Below, piece after piece: positions 1 through 8,904 of a stretch of DNA of 64,000 bases. The DNA comes from an uncultured Bacteroidales bacterium (GTDB lineage: Bacteria; Bacteroidota; Bacteroidia; Bacteroidales; UBA932), in the NCBI GenBank assembly GCA_905235085.1, contig CAJOKD010000003.1:51608-115607 (forward strand), written 5' to 3'. The notes under the pieces are model-generated. The model was not told where the DNA came from. It searched no databases and worked only from the letters and a program-made list of their open reading frames with translations. Numbering within the stretch: position 1 is the first letter of the stretch; each line of letters begins with the position of its first letter. A program made the position numbers and the translations under genes.

Positions 1-222
1 GTGAGGGTCGTTCTTGCTGCCGACCTTCACGGCGATGTAGGTCTGCAGGCGAGGTGTTTCCTTGTTGACGGACATATATACCTTCAGTCCGTTGTCAAGG
101 GTGTAGATCTTCGTCTTCAGAGGATCTCCCTTGACGGTCTCATACTTGTACTTGTGGCAGGATGCCAGGGAGACCATTGTCAGTGCGGCTAACGCCGCGA
201 GGATGATTTTTCTCATTATCAT
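1..222 (-). CDS. M16-family (insulinase-like) zinc peptidase lipoprotein, N-terminal part, runs off the window
   Basis: The minus-strand frame opens at ATG 222 (a second ATG is at 216) and stays open to base 1, giving 74 codons. It begins with a lipoprotein signal peptide: basic start, Ala/Leu-rich core and a lipobox ending LASC. It continues with [15 protein letters not shown] and later [12 protein letters not shown]. This pattern of TLDNGLKV followed by a 'V.VGSKND' strand is the usual N-terminus of M16 peptidases, just upstream of the HxxEH zinc motif. That motif lies outside the window, so catalytic competence cannot be judged. A role as a periplasmic or outer-membrane processing peptidase is inferred from the family. 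It is divergent from smpB. Confidence 0.8.
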   Translation of the reverse strand, partial: MIMRKIILAALAALTMVSLASCHKYKYETVKGDPLKTKIYTLDNGLKVYMSVNKETPRLQTYIAVKVGSKNDPH

Positions 223-300
223 ACGGTTTTGGTTTGTTTTCAAAAACGCTTGCAAATAACAAACTTAGCGATTAATAACTGCAACACCAAGAAAAGTAGC

Positions 301-308
301 TATATTTG
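301..308 (+). promoter_or_regulatory. -7 box (TATATTTG) for smpB
   Basis: The sequence matches the Bacteroidota TAnnTTTG element 19 nt before the smpB ATG at 328. No clear -33 TTTG is seen at the right distance. It lies inside the longer reading frame that opens at 229, which supports the downstream start. Confidence 0.55.
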
Positions 309-327
309 CAATCCCGTAACTGAATAT

Positions 328-783
328 ATGGCAAAGCAGAAGGAGCATAGGATAGAGATCAGGAACAAGAAAGCGTCGTTCGACTACGAGTTCCTGGAGA
401 CCTACGAGGCCGGAATCGTCCTCGTGGGAACCGAAATCAAGTCCATCCGCCTGGGAAAGGTTTCCCTGGTGGATTCCTACTGCTATTTCGTGGGGAACGA
501 ACTCTTCGTCAAGGGTATGAACGTGGCTACCTACTTCTGGGGCACCTGGGGACAGCACGAGCCTCTGCGCGACCGCAAGCTGCTTCTTACCAAGAGGGAA
601 CTCCGCCATCTGCACCAGTCAGTAAAGGAAAAGGGCCTCACGATAGTTGCCGTGAAGCTCTTTATCAACGACGAAGGATTCGCAAAGCTGGTCATCGCTC
701 TCGCCAAAGGCAAGAAGGTCTATGACAAGCGCCAGTCCATCAAGGAGAAAGACGTCCGCCGCGAGATGGAACGCGGGGACTAG
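328..783 (+). CDS. smpB: SsrA-binding protein SmpB (trans-translation)
   Basis: The 151-residue product is the usual length for SmpB, the partner of tmRNA that brings it into the A site of stalled ribosomes. Diagnostic stretches include the N-terminal [20 protein letters not shown], the segment GTEIKSIR, and the basic C-terminal tail with KGKKVYDKR followed by an Arg/Lys-rich helix. The frame is open from 229, but ATG 328 gives [16 protein letters not shown], the normal family start, and a -7 box sits at 301-308. The stop codon (781-783) overlaps the stop codon of convergent metK within a single CTAG. Confidence 0.97.
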   Translation: MAKQKEHRIEIRNKKASFDYEFLETYEAGIVLVGTEIKSIRLGKVSLVDSYCYFVGNELFVKGMNVATYFWGTWGQHEPLRDRKLLLTKRELRHLHQSVKEKGLTIVAVKLFINDEGFAKLVIALAKGKKVYDKRQSIKEKDVRREMERGD

Positions 784-1994
784 ATTCCGAATTCGGCCTT
801 GATCGCATCCACTGCGTCAAGCTTCTCCCATCCGAAGAACTGTATTCCGTCCTTTACATAAGGTTCCCTGCCGAAGTGTCCGTAGGTGGCGGTAGGGAAG
901 TAGATAGGATTCTTGAGTCCGAACTTGCGGATGATCGCGGCCGGCCTCAGGTCGAAGAGCTTGCCTATCTTTGCGGCGATCTCGGCGTCAGGGATTATTC
1001 CGGTGCCTTTCGTGTCCGTGAATATACTCACGGGTTGGGCGACTCCGATGGCGTAAGCCAGTTGGACGACCATTTCCTCCGCCACTCCGGCGGCAACCAT
1101 ATTCTTTGCTATGTATCTGGCGGCATAGGCTGCGCTGCGGTCCACCTTGGAAGGGTCCTTCCCTGAGAAAGCCCCGCCTCCGTGAGGTGCACGTCCTCCG
1201 TATGTGTCCACGATGATCTTCCTGCCTGTCAGTCCGGTATCCCCTGCCGGGCCTCCGATCACGAACTTCCCGGTAGGATTCACGAACAACTTGTAGTCGC
1301 CCTTGAAGAGGGAAGCGGTCTCCGGATCGAGGGCTGCTATGACTCTGGGAATCAGGATATTCCGGACATCGCTCTCAATCTTTGCACTCATCGCCTCATC
1401 GGAGTCGAACTCATCGTGCTGGGTCGAAACCACGATAGTATGTACGCGGACGGGATGGTTGTTCTCGTCGAATTCTATCGTGTACTGCGATTTGGAATCA
1501 GGCCTCAGGTAAGGCATAAGTTCCGGGGAGTTGTGCCGGATGTCCGCAAGGGTCTTCAGGGTGAGATGGGACAGATACAGGGCCAGGGGCATATAGTGTC
1601 CCGTAGCCTTGCAGGCGTATCCGAACATCATTCCCTGGTCGCCGGCGCCCTGCTCCTCCGGATCTTCGCGGACTACTCCACGGTTGATGTCGCAGCTCTG
1701 TTCGTGGATCTCAGAAAGGATTCCGCAGGAGTCGGCATCGAACATATACTCGGACTTGTCGTATCCGATCTTGTGGATTACGTCGCGCACCGTTTTCTGT
1801 ATGTCCACGTAGGCGCGGTCCGAACGTACTTCGCCGCCGACGAGCACCAGACCTGTCGAACAGAACGTTTCGCAGGCTACCTTGGCTTCCGGGTCCTGGC
1901 GCAGGAACTCATCGAGGATTGCATCTGAAATCTGGTCGGCCACCTTGTCAGGATGGCCTTCGGAGACTGACTCCGAAGTAAATAGATAGTTCAT
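780..1994 (-). CDS. metK: S-adenosylmethionine synthetase
   Basis: The 404-residue protein converts methionine and ATP to S-adenosylmethionine, the cell's methyl donor, in the cytoplasm. The start [17 protein letters not shown] carries the GHPDK signature at residues 13-17. Further in are the ATP-binding glycine-rich segment [19 protein letters not shown] and the DTGLTGRK motif, in family order. The start at 1994 is four bases downstream of the 3' conserved part of a SAM-II-like riboswitch (1996-2047), so the product probably represses its own expression. The gene converges on smpB and shares CTAG at 780-783 with it. Confidence 0.98.
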   Translation of the reverse strand: MNYLFTSESVSEGHPDKVADQISDAILDEFLRQDPEAKVACETFCSTGLVLVGGEVRSDRAYVDIQKTVRDVIHKIGYDKSEYMFDADSCGILSEIHEQSCDINRGVVREDPEEQGAGDQGMMFGYACKATGHYMPLALYLSHLTLKTLADIRHNSPELMPYLRPDSKSQYTIEFDENNHPVRVHTIVVSTQHDEFDSDEAMSAKIESDVRNILIPRVIAALDPETASLFKGDYKLFVNPTGKFVIGGPAGDTGLTGRKIIVDTYGGRAPHGGGAFSGKDPSKVDRSAAYAARYIAKNMVAAGVAEEMVVQLAYAIGVAQPVSIFTDTKGTGIIPDAEIAAKIGKLFDLRPAAIIRKFGLKNPIYFPTATYGHFGREPYVKDGIQFFGWEKLDAVDAIKAEFGI

Positions 1995-1995
1995 T

Positions 1996-2047
1996 TCTTT
2001 AGCATTTTTTAGACCGAGGTTGCAAGCGGGTCAAATCCGTCCTCGGA
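1996..2047 (-). promoter_or_regulatory. SAM-II (SAM_alpha) type riboswitch upstream of metK
   Basis: Read on the minus strand, a 6-bp stem (CCGAGG at 2046-2041 with CCTCGG at 2019-2014) closes a loop containing GATTTGACC (2037-2029) and TTGCAA (2025-2020). After the stem come an A-rich stretch and GCTAAA (2003-1998), just before the start codon. I recall the SAM-II aptamer having the same order: P1 stem, GAUUUAACC...UUGCA loop, then an A-rich linker and GCUAAA near the ribosome-binding site. There it folds as a pseudoknot that hides translation initiation. Placement directly before metK fits. The assignment rests on remembered consensus, not on a covariance-model search. Confidence 0.85.
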
Positions 2048-2059
2048 TGTTTTCGGGTG

Positions 2060-2067
2060 CAAAGATA
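2060..2067 (-). promoter_or_regulatory. -7 box (TATCTTTG) for metK
   Basis: TAnnTTTG on the minus strand, ending 13 nt before the 5' base of the riboswitch stem. A transcript from here would carry the whole aptamer in a short leader. No obvious -33 TTTG is present. Confidence 0.55.
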
Positions 2068-2210
2068 TAAAACTTTGTTGAAAAGTTGTTGAAAACTTCA
2101 TCGTTTTAATTCACTTTGTTGAGCCTGAAAATTTTAGCAACCCGATTATTTGTATTAATTTCGCACGATATTTTGGAGTTTAGTTCAATTTCAATACTTA
2201 ATTAAGTTCT

Positions 2211-5200
2211 ATGGTTCAATTACTCAAAAAAGGATTGGCTGCCTTGGCAGCTGTCTTCGCAGGAGTCGCAGCCTTCGCACAGGTAACGACTTCCAGTCTT
2301 GCCGGACGCATCAATGATGAGAACGGCGGTCCTTTGGCCGGAGCGGCGGTGATTGCCGTCCACGTGCCTTCAGGTACTCAGTATGCTGCCGTAGCCAACG
2401 GCGATGGCCAGTACACCATCAACGGTATGCGTGTCGGAGGTCCTTACAAGGTGACCATCTCATTCCTCGGTTACCAGACCCTGGAGTACACTGACGTTGT
2501 CCTCCAGCTCGCAGAGACTTACAACCTCAACGCTACTGTCAACCCTGACACCGAGCAGCTCAACTCCTCCATAGTCATGGCTTCTCCGTCGTCCAAGTTC
2601 GCAGTAGAGAAGACAGGCGCTGCGACCAACATCAACAACTCGCAGATCGCCAACCTCCCTACGGTATCCAGGGCCATTTCCGATGTCACCAGGCTTTCTC
2701 CTTACGGTGGTAACGGAATGAGCTTCGTAGGATCCGACGGACGTAACGCCAACTTCACCGTTGACGGTGCGAACTTCAACAACAACTTCGGTCTTTCCTC
2801 CAGCCTCCCCGGCGGCGGAAGCCCTATTTCCATCGACGCCATCGAGGAAATGCAGGTCGTGATCGCTCCTTACGATGTACGCCAGACCAACTTCATCGGC
2901 GGTGGTGTCAATGCCATCACCAAGTCCGGTACCAACACCCTCAAGGGAACGGCCTACGTTTACCACAACAACGAGTACATGCATGGTGACACCGTCTATG
3001 GCAAGGACATCATCAGCGGAGACCGCGCCAAGGACCGCAGCACTACCTACGGTCTGACTCTCGGCGGACCTATCATCAAGAACAAGCTATTCTTCTTCGT
3101 CAACTACGAGCAGACCAACAGCCCGTCCGTAGCCAACCGTTGGAGAGGTTCCGAGAACGGTGTCGCCGATCCAACAGGTTATATCTCCCGTACCAAGCTT
3201 TCCGACCTCCAGAGGGTTTCCGAGTTCGTAAAGTCCAAGTATGGATATGACACCGGTTCATGGACTTCCTTCCCTACAGACATCAGCAACCGCAAGCTCC
3301 TCGCCCGCATCGACTGGAACATCACCGACAAGCACCACCTCGCCCTGCGTTACAACAGCACCCTGAACAAGACCTGGTATGCTCCTAACCCTTCTTCAAT
3401 GGACGGAGGTACCCGTTCGGCTTATGCCCGTACATCCCAGTACTCGATGTCTTACGCCAATTCGATGTATTCGATGAACAACAAGGTGGACACCTGGTCA
3501 TTCGACCTGAACAGCCGTCTCTCCGACAGGCTCTCCAACCAGTTCATCGCCACATATTCCAAGATCGGTGACGTCCGCGGATCCACTTCCGACGAATTCC
3601 CGTTCATCGACATCCAGGACGGAACCGGAACCAATGGCAACTACATCGCCCTCGGTTACGAGCTCTTCACCTGGAACAATGCCGTCCACAACAACACCAT
3701 CAACATCAAGGACGAACTCAACTACTACGCCGGTAAGCACAAGATCACCGGAGGTTTCACCTATGAATACCAGATGGCTGACAACCAGTACATGCGTAAC
3801 GGTACCGGTTACTACCGCTATGCCAGCGTGGAAGACTTCATCAACGGCGCAGCTCCTGAGATCGTCTGCCTTACCTACGGTTACGACGGCGAATCCAAGC
3901 CTGCAGCCCGTGTAAGGTTCAGCCGTCCGGGTCTCTTCCTCCAGGATGAGTGGAACGCTACCCAGAATCTCAAGCTCCTGCTTGGCCTGCGCGCCGACGC
4001 CCTCCTGTTCAACAATGCGGACCTGATGACGAACAACGCCATCCTGGCCCTCGACTACTATGACGGTGAAGGCGACATCCGCCACATCGACACCGGTGCA
4101 TGGCCTAAGCCTCGCGTGTCCTTCTCTCCTCGCTTCGGCTTCTCCTGGGATGTCCTCGGCGACAAGAGCCTCAAGGTCCGTGGCGGTTCAGGTTTCTTCG
4201 AGGGACGCGTTCCTCTCGTGTTCTTCACGAATATGCCTACCAACTCTGGTATGGTCCAGTACCAGGCCCAGATCAATGCCAAGAACGCCGACAAGAACGG
4301 ATTCTCCATGAATGAGTTCGCCGGCGGTCTCGTGACCGAGAACGGCAAGGCCACCATCGCTGCCCTGCAGAACAAGCTTGCTGCCCTCGGCTATCCTATG
4401 AGCATCAAGCCTGAGGATGGTACCGCTCCTTCTTCAATCGCAGCAGTCGACCCTAACTTCAAGATGCCTCAGGTTTGGAAGACATCCCTTGCCATCGACT
4501 ATGCATTCCCGACTTCATTCCCTCTCAGCATCACCGCAGAAGGTATCTACAACAAGACCATCAACGCTGCGACGATGGAAGACTGGAGCATCAAGCCAGT
4601 CGAGGGATTCGCAAGGTTCAACGGAGTGGACAACCGTCCTATCTTCCCTTCAGATCCTAAGACCGGAACAAGCGCATTCGTCCTGAGCAACACCAACAAG
4701 GGTTACGGTTGGACAGGCAACGTCACCATCAACGCCCGTCCGTTCGAGAACCTCAGCCTCATGGCAGCTTACACCCACACCGTCTCCAAGGAGATCACCG
4801 GTCTGCCGGGTTCCAACGCCGAGTCTGCAGTAGCTTATGTTCCTACCACCGCAGGTATCAACAACATCAAGCTCCACAACTCCCAGTATGTCACTCCTGA
4901 CCGTATCATCGCTTCCGCGACTCTCCACGACAGGGGCAACAATCACTACAGCTTCATCTATGAGGCCTGGAGGGGAGGATACAACTACTCCTACATGCTG
5001 TCCAACGACATGAACGGTGACGGTTACGCTTACGATGCCATCTACATCCCTACCGACGAGGAAGTCTCTTCCAACCAGTTCCGTTTCGTAGATTCAGACA
5101 GCCGCGACCGCTTCATGGACTATGTCCACAACAACAAGTTCCTGAGCGAGCGCCAGGGCCAGTATGCTGAGCCTTACTCAGTTTACTCTCCTTGGGTCCA

Positions 5201-5510
5201 TAGGATCGACTTCAGCTACAAGCATGACTTCAAGGTGAACATCGGCAAGTCCGTCAATGTCCTCCAGCTCAGCCTTGACATGAAGAACGTCCTCAACTTC
5301 TTCAACTCCTCATGGGGTGTCTCCAAGATCCTCAACCCTACGATCGGTACCGAGGCTCGTATCCTCAAGTATGAAGGCGTCGATGCAGAAGGTTATCCTA
5401 CCTTCTCCACCCCTGCTTCCATCTCCGGCAGCACCGCTACATGGGCTCCTTCCTATGCCCTCGGCCAGTGCTGGTATGCATCAGTCGGTGTCAAGTACTT
5501 CTTTAACTAA
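2211..5510 (+). CDS. Oar-like TonB-dependent outer-membrane receptor
   Basis: The 1099-residue protein has a cleavable signal peptide ending AFAQ. Next is a carboxypeptidase-regulatory-like beta-sandwich (about 25-115; GRINDENGGPLAGAAV), then a plug domain (about 130-260) with FTVDGANFNNNFG and GGGVNAITKSGTN, then a long aromatic-rich beta-barrel ending in YFFN. The wording is that of the Oar/TonB-dependent carboxypeptidase-like family rather than classical SusC, and no SusD gene follows. The substrate is unknown. A BACON/OB-fold lipoprotein starts 20 nt after the stop and is probably co-transcribed and co-localised at the cell surface. The region upstream is AT-rich, but no convincing promoter was found. 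Confidence 0.88.
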   Translation: MVQLLKKGLAALAAVFAGVAAFAQVTTSSLAGRINDENGGPLAGAAVIAVHVPSGTQYAAVANGDGQYTINGMRVGGPYKVTISFLGYQTLEYTDVVLQLAETYNLNATVNPDTEQLNSSIVMASPSSKFAVEKTGAATNINNSQIANLPTVSRAISDVTRLSPYGGNGMSFVGSDGRNANFTVDGANFNNNFGLSSSLPGGGSPISIDAIEEMQVVIAPYDVRQTNFIGGGVNAITKSGTNTLKGTAYVYHNNEYMHGDTVYGKDIISGDRAKDRSTTYGLTLGGPIIKNKLFFFVNYEQTNSPSVANRWRGSENGVADPTGYISRTKLSDLQRVSEFVKSKYGYDTGSWTSFPTDISNRKLLARIDWNITDKHHLALRYNSTLNKTWYAPNPSSMDGGTRSAYARTSQYSMSYANSMYSMNNKVDTWSFDLNSRLSDRLSNQFIATYSKIGDVRGSTSDEFPFIDIQDGTGTNGNYIALGYELFTWNNAVHNNTINIKDELNYYAGKHKITGGFTYEYQMADNQYMRNGTGYYRYASVEDFINGAAPEIVCLTYGYDGESKPAARVRFSRPGLFLQDEWNATQNLKLLLGLRADALLFNNADLMTNNAILALDYYDGEGDIRHIDTGAWPKPRVSFSPRFGFSWDVLGDKSLKVRGGSGFFEGRVPLVFFTNMPTNSGMVQYQAQINAKNADKNGFSMNEFAGGLVTENGKATIAALQNKLAALGYPMSIKPEDGTAPSSIAAVDPNFKMPQVWKTSLAIDYAFPTSFPLSITAEGIYNKTINAATMEDWSIKPVEGFARFNGVDNRPIFPSDPKTGTSAFVLSNTNKGYGWTGNVTINARPFENLSLMAAYTHTVSKEITGLPGSNAESAVAYVPTTAGINNIKLHNSQYVTPDRIIASATLHDRGNNHYSFIYEAWRGGYNYSYMLSNDMNGDGYAYDAIYIPTDEEVSSNQFRFVDSDSRDRFMDYVHNNKFLSERQGQYAEPYSVYSPWVHRIDFSYKHDFKVNIGKSVNVLQLSLDMKNVLNFFNSSWGVSKILNPTIGTEARILKYEGVDAEGYPTFSTPASISGSTATWAPSYALGQCWYASVGVKYFFN

Positions 5511-5530
5511 TGCTTAATTCGACGAAGATT

Positions 5531-7261
5531 ATGAAATTAAGATATATTCTCGCAGCCCTGGCTGCTTGCACTTTCCTGGCAATCGGATGCAACGAGGAAG
5601 AAGAACTCGGAACCCTTGGCAACATCCAGGTTTCCGACACCTATGTTTCCCTCCCTATGTCCGGCGGCACCAAGACCGTAACGGTCAACGCTACCGATTC
5701 CTGGACCATCTCTTCTGATATTCCTGAATGGCTTACGGTTTCCCCGACCAGCGGTTCCGCAGGCCAGTCCACCATTACCATCTCTGCTCCGGAGACCATC
5801 TCCGGAAAGGGTGAGACCGAGATCGCCATCTCCTGCGGTGGTTACACCCAGTACCTCGTAGTGATCCAGGGCCTCAAGGCCGCTGAGGATGCTACCTGCG
5901 CGCAGGTGAACGCCGGACCGGAAGGCAAGACCTACCGTGTCACCGGTACCGTCACATCGATTTCCAGCACCGATTACGGCAACTTCTACATCAAGGATGA
6001 CACCGGTGAACTCTATATCTACGGTGTAAAGAACTCCAGCGGCCAGTATCCTAAGGATGCTTCCGGCGGTTGGGCAAGTTTCGGAATCGATGTGGCAGAC
6101 GTAGTGACCATCGAAGGTCCGAAGAAGCTTTACAACGGTACCGTCGAAATCGTCGATGCAGCTGTTGTCAAAGTCGTCAAGTCCCTCATCAAGCTTGAGG
6201 AAGGTGCTGTGAACGGGTTCGATGCTGCCGGTGGCGACTTCATCGTGAAGCTCGTCTGCAAGGGTAACGGTCCTACCATCAGCATCCCTGAGGATGCCAA
6301 GGATTGGGTCAGCGTTACCGGCGTCAGCCTTGTAAAGGACACAACTGTAGTATCGTTCCACGTAGCTGAAAGCCAGCAGGAGTCTGCCCGTACGGCTGAA
6401 ATCTCCTTCACTTCCGCTTCCGGCAAGTCCTCTTCAACCGTCACTTCTTTGGTCAGCCAGACCGGTCTGCAGGGAACCTTGACAAATCCGTTCACGATCG
6501 CCCAGGCAATCGAGTACTGCAAGACCCTTACCGGTGAAAGCGCTTCCGACTTCTATGTGAAGGGCAAGGTTTCCGCCATCCTTTACACATTCAGCGCTTC
6601 CTACGGATACGGTACGTTCTGGCTTTCCGATGACGGCGTCGCTCACGGCGTGTCTGAGGACAAGAAGAGTACCACCGACCCTGACCACGATTTCGAGTGC
6701 TACAGCATATACTGGCTCGGAAACAATCCTTGGGTAGATGGAAATGCTCAGATTGCAGTTGGTGACGAAGTTATCATTCACGGCAAGCTTACCATCTACA
6801 ACGGCATCTGCGAGACCTCCAGCAAGAAGGCTTATGTATATGAAATCAACGGTGTCACCACTGATGTCAACGGTGTCGGCAACGTGAACAATCCGTTCAA
6901 CGTAGCCGGTGCTGCTGCTTGCATCGATGCTGGATGCCAGAACGACGTTTGCGTAAAGGGTAAGGTCTCCGCCATCCTTTACACATTCAGCGCTTCTTAC
7001 GGATACGGTACATTCTGGATTTCCGATGACGGTAAAGCCTATGGCGTGACCGAGAACAAGAAGTCGACCACCGATCCTGAGCACGATTTCGAGTGCTACA
7101 GCGTGTACTGGCTCGGCAACAATCCTTGGGTCGAAGGTGACGGCCAGGTAGAAATCGGCGATGATGTCGTTGTCCGCGGTCTGTTCACCAAGTATGGCTC
7201 TATCTACGAGACTTCCAGCAAGAAGGCTTACGTCTATTCCCTCAACGGAAAGACGGAGTAA
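5531..7261 (+). CDS. BACON and OB-fold repeat lipoprotein
   Basis: The 576-residue product has a lipoprotein signal peptide (lipobox AIGC). A BACON-type domain follows (about 25-115; SWTISSDIPEWLTVSPTSGSAG), then an OB-fold-like domain (about 120-215; YRVTGTVTSISSTDYGNFYIKD), then a second BACON-like stretch (about 225-320). It ends with two near-identical OB-like units of about 130 residues (about 325-450 and 455-576), each containing KGKVSAILYTFSASYGYGTF. The frame is open from 5510, overlapping the previous stop, but ATG 5531 begins a proper signal peptide. It is probably surface-exposed and paired with the upstream receptor. Ligand binding is inferred from domain type; no catalytic motif is seen. 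Confidence 0.8.
   Translation: MKLRYILAALAACTFLAIGCNEEEELGTLGNIQVSDTYVSLPMSGGTKTVTVNATDSWTISSDIPEWLTVSPTSGSAGQSTITISAPETISGKGETEIAISCGGYTQYLVVIQGLKAAEDATCAQVNAGPEGKTYRVTGTVTSISSTDYGNFYIKDDTGELYIYGVKNSSGQYPKDASGGWASFGIDVADVVTIEGPKKLYNGTVEIVDAAVVKVVKSLIKLEEGAVNGFDAAGGDFIVKLVCKGNGPTISIPEDAKDWVSVTGVSLVKDTTVVSFHVAESQQESARTAEISFTSASGKSSSTVTSLVSQTGLQGTLTNPFTIAQAIEYCKTLTGESASDFYVKGKVSAILYTFSASYGYGTFWLSDDGVAHGVSEDKKSTTDPDHDFECYSIYWLGNNPWVDGNAQIAVGDEVIIHGKLTIYNGICETSSKKAYVYEINGVTTDVNGVGNVNNPFNVAGAAACIDAGCQNDVCVKGKVSAILYTFSASYGYGTFWISDDGKAYGVTENKKSTTDPEHDFECYSVYWLGNNPWVEGDGQVEIGDDVVVRGLFTKYGSIYETSSKKAYVYSLNGKTE
6556..7252 (+). repeat. In-frame tandem duplication inside the OB-fold lipoprotein gene
   Basis: Two copies of a unit about 396 bp long (132 codons) lie head to tail. 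For example, the run starting at 6572 recurs at 6968 with almost no differences over long stretches. Similarity persists at both DNA and protein level, implying a fairly recent duplication or ongoing gene conversion. Confidence 0.85.
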
Positions 7262-7289
7262 TCCTAGCTGAATGAATTAGACAAAAAAA

Positions 7290-7329
7290 GAGGGTGACCT
7301 GAAGTCTTTCTGACTTAGTGGTCACCCTC
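7290..7329 (-). terminator. Intrinsic terminator for cysS
   Basis: Inverted repeat GAGGGTGACC (7290-7299) and GGTCACCCTC (7320-7329) with a smaller hairpin in the loop. On the minus strand it is followed by seven T residues (7289-7283), the classical form for the cysS transcript. The plus-strand side lacks a T-run but may still slow transcription from the lipoprotein gene. Confidence 0.85.
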
Positions 7330-7356
7330 GATTTACCTACGATTAATTGTACTGTC

Positions 7357-8883
7357 CTATTCCAGCGTCCATTCGGCGCCGTCCTTGGTGTCCTTGACGG
7401 TTATACCGAGCGCTTTGAGATGGTCGCGGATAGCATCGCTGGCGGCCCAGTCCTTGGCAGCCTTCGCCTTGGCACGGTCCTCAAGGACCATTTCCATAAG
7501 ACCGGCCACGACATCGCGTCCCTTTCCGGACTCGGCGGCAGACTCATCCCTGAGACCGAGCACTCCGAATACTATGTCGTCGAACAGCCTGAGGAGGGCC
7601 TGGAGGTCGTTTCCGGTGAGCTTGGCCCCGGCCTTGGCGGAATTGATTATCCTGACCGCATCGAAGATATGAGCCACGGCGACCGGAGTGTTGAGGTCGT
7701 CGCAGAGGGCCTCGTAAACACCGTTGAATATTCCCTTGATTTCTTCGGAATCGGCGCAGCAAGTCTCAGGAGCGACCTCGACCGTATCCTCTCCGTAAGG
7801 CTTCTCCTGCCTTGTCACCCCGCACATCGCGCACAGGTCCTTGTATGCCTGCATTATTCTCTTCAAGCCTTTCTCCGCACCCTGGAGAGCCTCGTTGCTG
7901 AAATCCAGAGTACTGCGGTAATGAGCCTGGAGGATGAAGAAGCGAGCCGTCATCGGGGAATATGCCTGCGTAAGCTTCGGGTGGTTCCCGGAGAACAGTT
8001 CAGGCAGAGTGATGAAGTTCCCGAGGGACTTGCCCATCTTCTGGCCGTTGATGGTGATCATATTGTTGTGCACCCAGTAACGGACGCCCTGCGTTCCTCT
8101 CCAGGCAACGTTCTGGGCGATCTCGCATTCGTGGTGAGGGAACATCAGGTCCATTCCGCCACCGTGGATGTCGAAATCGCTGCCCAAGTATTTCTCGCCC
8201 ATTACTGAGCACTCGAGATGCCAGCCCGGGAAACCTTCGCTCCAGGGACTCGGCCAGTGCATTATATGCTCCGGCTCGGCCTTCTTCCAGAGTGCGAAAT
8301 CATAAGGAGCCCTCTTGTCGCCCTGGCCGTCCAGCGCCCTGGTCCCTTCGAGGGTGTCGTCCAGGGTGCGGCCGGAAAGGACGCCGTAGTGGTGGTCCCG
8401 GTTGTATTTCTCAACGTCGAAATATACCGATCCGTTGGAGATGTAGGCATATCCTGCGTCGAGTATCCTCTTTATAGTCTCGATCTGCTCTATGATGTGA
8501 CCGGAAGCCCTCGGCTCGATGGACGGGGGAGCGACATTCAGAAGACGCATAGCCTCGTGGTACCTGAAAGTGTAGTTCTGGACCACCTCCATCGGCTCGA
8601 GCTGTTCAAGCCTGGCCTTCTTGGAGATCTTGTCTTCACCCTCGTCTGCATCGTGCTCCAGGTGCCCCACGTCAGTGATGTTGCGCACGTAACGTACCTT
8701 GTATCCCAGATGCTTGAGGAGCTTGAACAGCACGTCGTAAGTCACACCGGGACGGGCGTGGCCAAGGTGGGCGTCGCCGTACACCGTAGGTCCGCAGACG
8801 TACATTCCGGCGTGGCCCTTCTGGATAGGGACGAAAAGTTCCTTCTTCCTGGAAAGTGTATTTGTCAAGTATAAGTCTCTCAT
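7357..8883 (-). CDS. cysS: Cysteinyl-tRNA synthetase
   Basis: The 508-residue class I aminoacyl-tRNA synthetase charges tRNA-Cys. Visible signatures are the first zinc-ligand Cys at residue 30 in [18 protein letters not shown] with the HIGH-type HLGH motif (39-42), then [25 protein letters not shown] and the KMSKS-type motif [10 protein letters not shown], all in the usual order. The C-terminal part is the helical anticodon-binding region ending EWTLE. The start [10 protein letters not shown] matches common family starts. It is preceded by an uncharacterised exported-protein gene 21 nt upstream and ends before an intrinsic terminator. Confidence 0.98.
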   Translation of the reverse strand: MRDLYLTNTLSRKKELFVPIQKGHAGMYVCGPTVYGDAHLGHARPGVTYDVLFKLLKHLGYKVRYVRNITDVGHLEHDADEGEDKISKKARLEQLEPMEVVQNYTFRYHEAMRLLNVAPPSIEPRASGHIIEQIETIKRILDAGYAYISNGSVYFDVEKYNRDHHYGVLSGRTLDDTLEGTRALDGQGDKRAPYDFALWKKAEPEHIMHWPSPWSEGFPGWHLECSVMGEKYLGSDFDIHGGGMDLMFPHHECEIAQNVAWRGTQGVRYWVHNNMITINGQKMGKSLGNFITLPELFSGNHPKLTQAYSPMTARFFILQAHYRSTLDFSNEALQGAEKGLKRIMQAYKDLCAMCGVTRQEKPYGEDTVEVAPETCCADSEEIKGIFNGVYEALCDDLNTPVAVAHIFDAVRIINSAKAGAKLTGNDLQALLRLFDDIVFGVLGLRDESAAESGKGRDVVAGLMEMVLEDRAKAKAAKDWAASDAIRDHLKALGITVKDTKDGAEWTLE

Positions 8884-8904
8884 ATCCGTTGATGTTTTTT
8901 CAAT

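Noticed and set aside
229..327. N-terminal extension of SmpB from ATG 229
   Set aside because: The extension includes the -7 box at 301-308 and is absent from SmpB proteins; ATG 328 fits the family.
1182..1928. 248-codon plus-strand frame opposite metK
   Set aside because: It lies wholly antisense to a full-length metK with all motifs and its translation has no recognisable protein character.
2149..2175. Promoter for the Oar-like receptor gene (TTTG ... TATTTTG)
   Set aside because: The -7-like element is one base short of TAnnTTTG and the spacing is only 16 nt, so it was not called.
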